A DNA stretch of 21,260 nt from Candidatus Melainabacteria bacterium. Lineage in GTDB: Bacteria; Cyanobacteriota; Vampirovibrionia; Vampirovibrionales; JAJTHC01. Below the pieces are notes generated by a model. The model saw only the letters and a program-made list of their open reading frames with translations, searched no databases and was not told where the DNA came from. The stretch covers positions 1-21,260 of the forward strand of contig JAPLIO010000208.1 in assembly GCA_026389055.1 (NCBI GenBank), given 5' to 3'. This document shows positions 21,176-21,260 of this stretch, in pieces (the stretch's first letter is position 1; each line of letters opens with the position of its first letter). Position numbers and translations under genes: made by a program.

Positions 21176-21260
21176 GAGGTTACGGAAAAAGTCTCAGTGG
21201 GATGGGATAATGAGGCACGAGCAACGCAGTAAGGGCGTTTACACCTAGTAAATAACCGAA
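21176..21260. repeat. Right-end repeat, partial copy of the short TIR-like element
   Basis: GAGGTTACGGAAAAAG (21176-21191) is the exact inverse of 82-97, and 21219-21260 repeats 1-42 with one mismatch. The window ends inside this repeat. See the left-end entry for the composite interpretation. Confidence 0.6.

Noticed and set aside
1..21260. Complete circular plasmid or phage genome
   Set aside because: Ends match only with a mismatch, and the content (mnmE, panB, glycan operon) is chromosomal; no replication, partition or virion gene is seen.

Overview
The window looks like a chromosomal contig from a non-photosynthetic relative of cyanobacteria, probably Vampirovibrionia/Melainabacteria. 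The evidence is a DUF4330 protein and an IctB-like polytopic membrane protein, both typical of cyanobacteria, with no photosynthesis gene in view. Many genes encode N/Q/G/P-rich or helical proteins without signal peptides. The placement is inference from remembered family distributions. There is no rRNA, tRNA, CRISPR array, transposase or integrase.

Layout. 1-1986: two low-complexity proteins, the first Q/N/F/G-rich then Pro-rich. 1994-3335: a HIT-family hydrolase and an exported DUF547 protein. 3449-3709: a small minus-strand ORF. 3919-5961: an accessory segment in which two diverged copies of a ~310-bp cassette, each with a 27-codon one-helix membrane peptide gene, lie inverted around a 356-aa protein gene. 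5541-5658 holds a run of REP-like palindromes. 6113-10469: a four-gene operon (heptose-kinase-like PfkB, DUF4330, IctB/O-antigen-ligase-like, glycosyltransferase family 9), probably for cell-surface glycan assembly. 10796-13124 (minus): panB then mnmE, overlapping. 13666-14982: a repeat protein with ~20-residue curlin-like periodicity and an RTX-like patch. 15548-16345: an orphan NarL/FixJ response regulator behind a structured promoter and leader. 16365-17219 (minus): an Asn/Thr/Pro-rich protein. 17840-21025 (minus): a 112-aa helical protein, a 322-aa Gly-rich protein, an 85-aa helical protein and an aldehyde dehydrogenase.

The two strongest candidates for something undescribed are non-coding or nearly so. 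(1) A ~315-bp dispersed element occurs three times (10476-10790, 13166-13479, 17446-17817), always in the same orientation. It has imperfect terminal inverted repeats, apparent 11-bp target duplications in two copies, and several stems supported by compensatory base changes. It looks like a non-autonomous mobile element carrying a conserved folded RNA. (2) The paired 27-aa peptide cassettes have 5' leaders identical over 40 nt although the ORFs are only ~75% identical, a covarying 3' terminator, and a conserved intrinsic terminator upstream that points the opposite way. This architecture fits a type I toxin-antitoxin-like unit.

The two window ends share a 42-bp direct repeat (one mismatch) and a 16-bp inverted repeat, so both ends probably lie in one further short repeat family.
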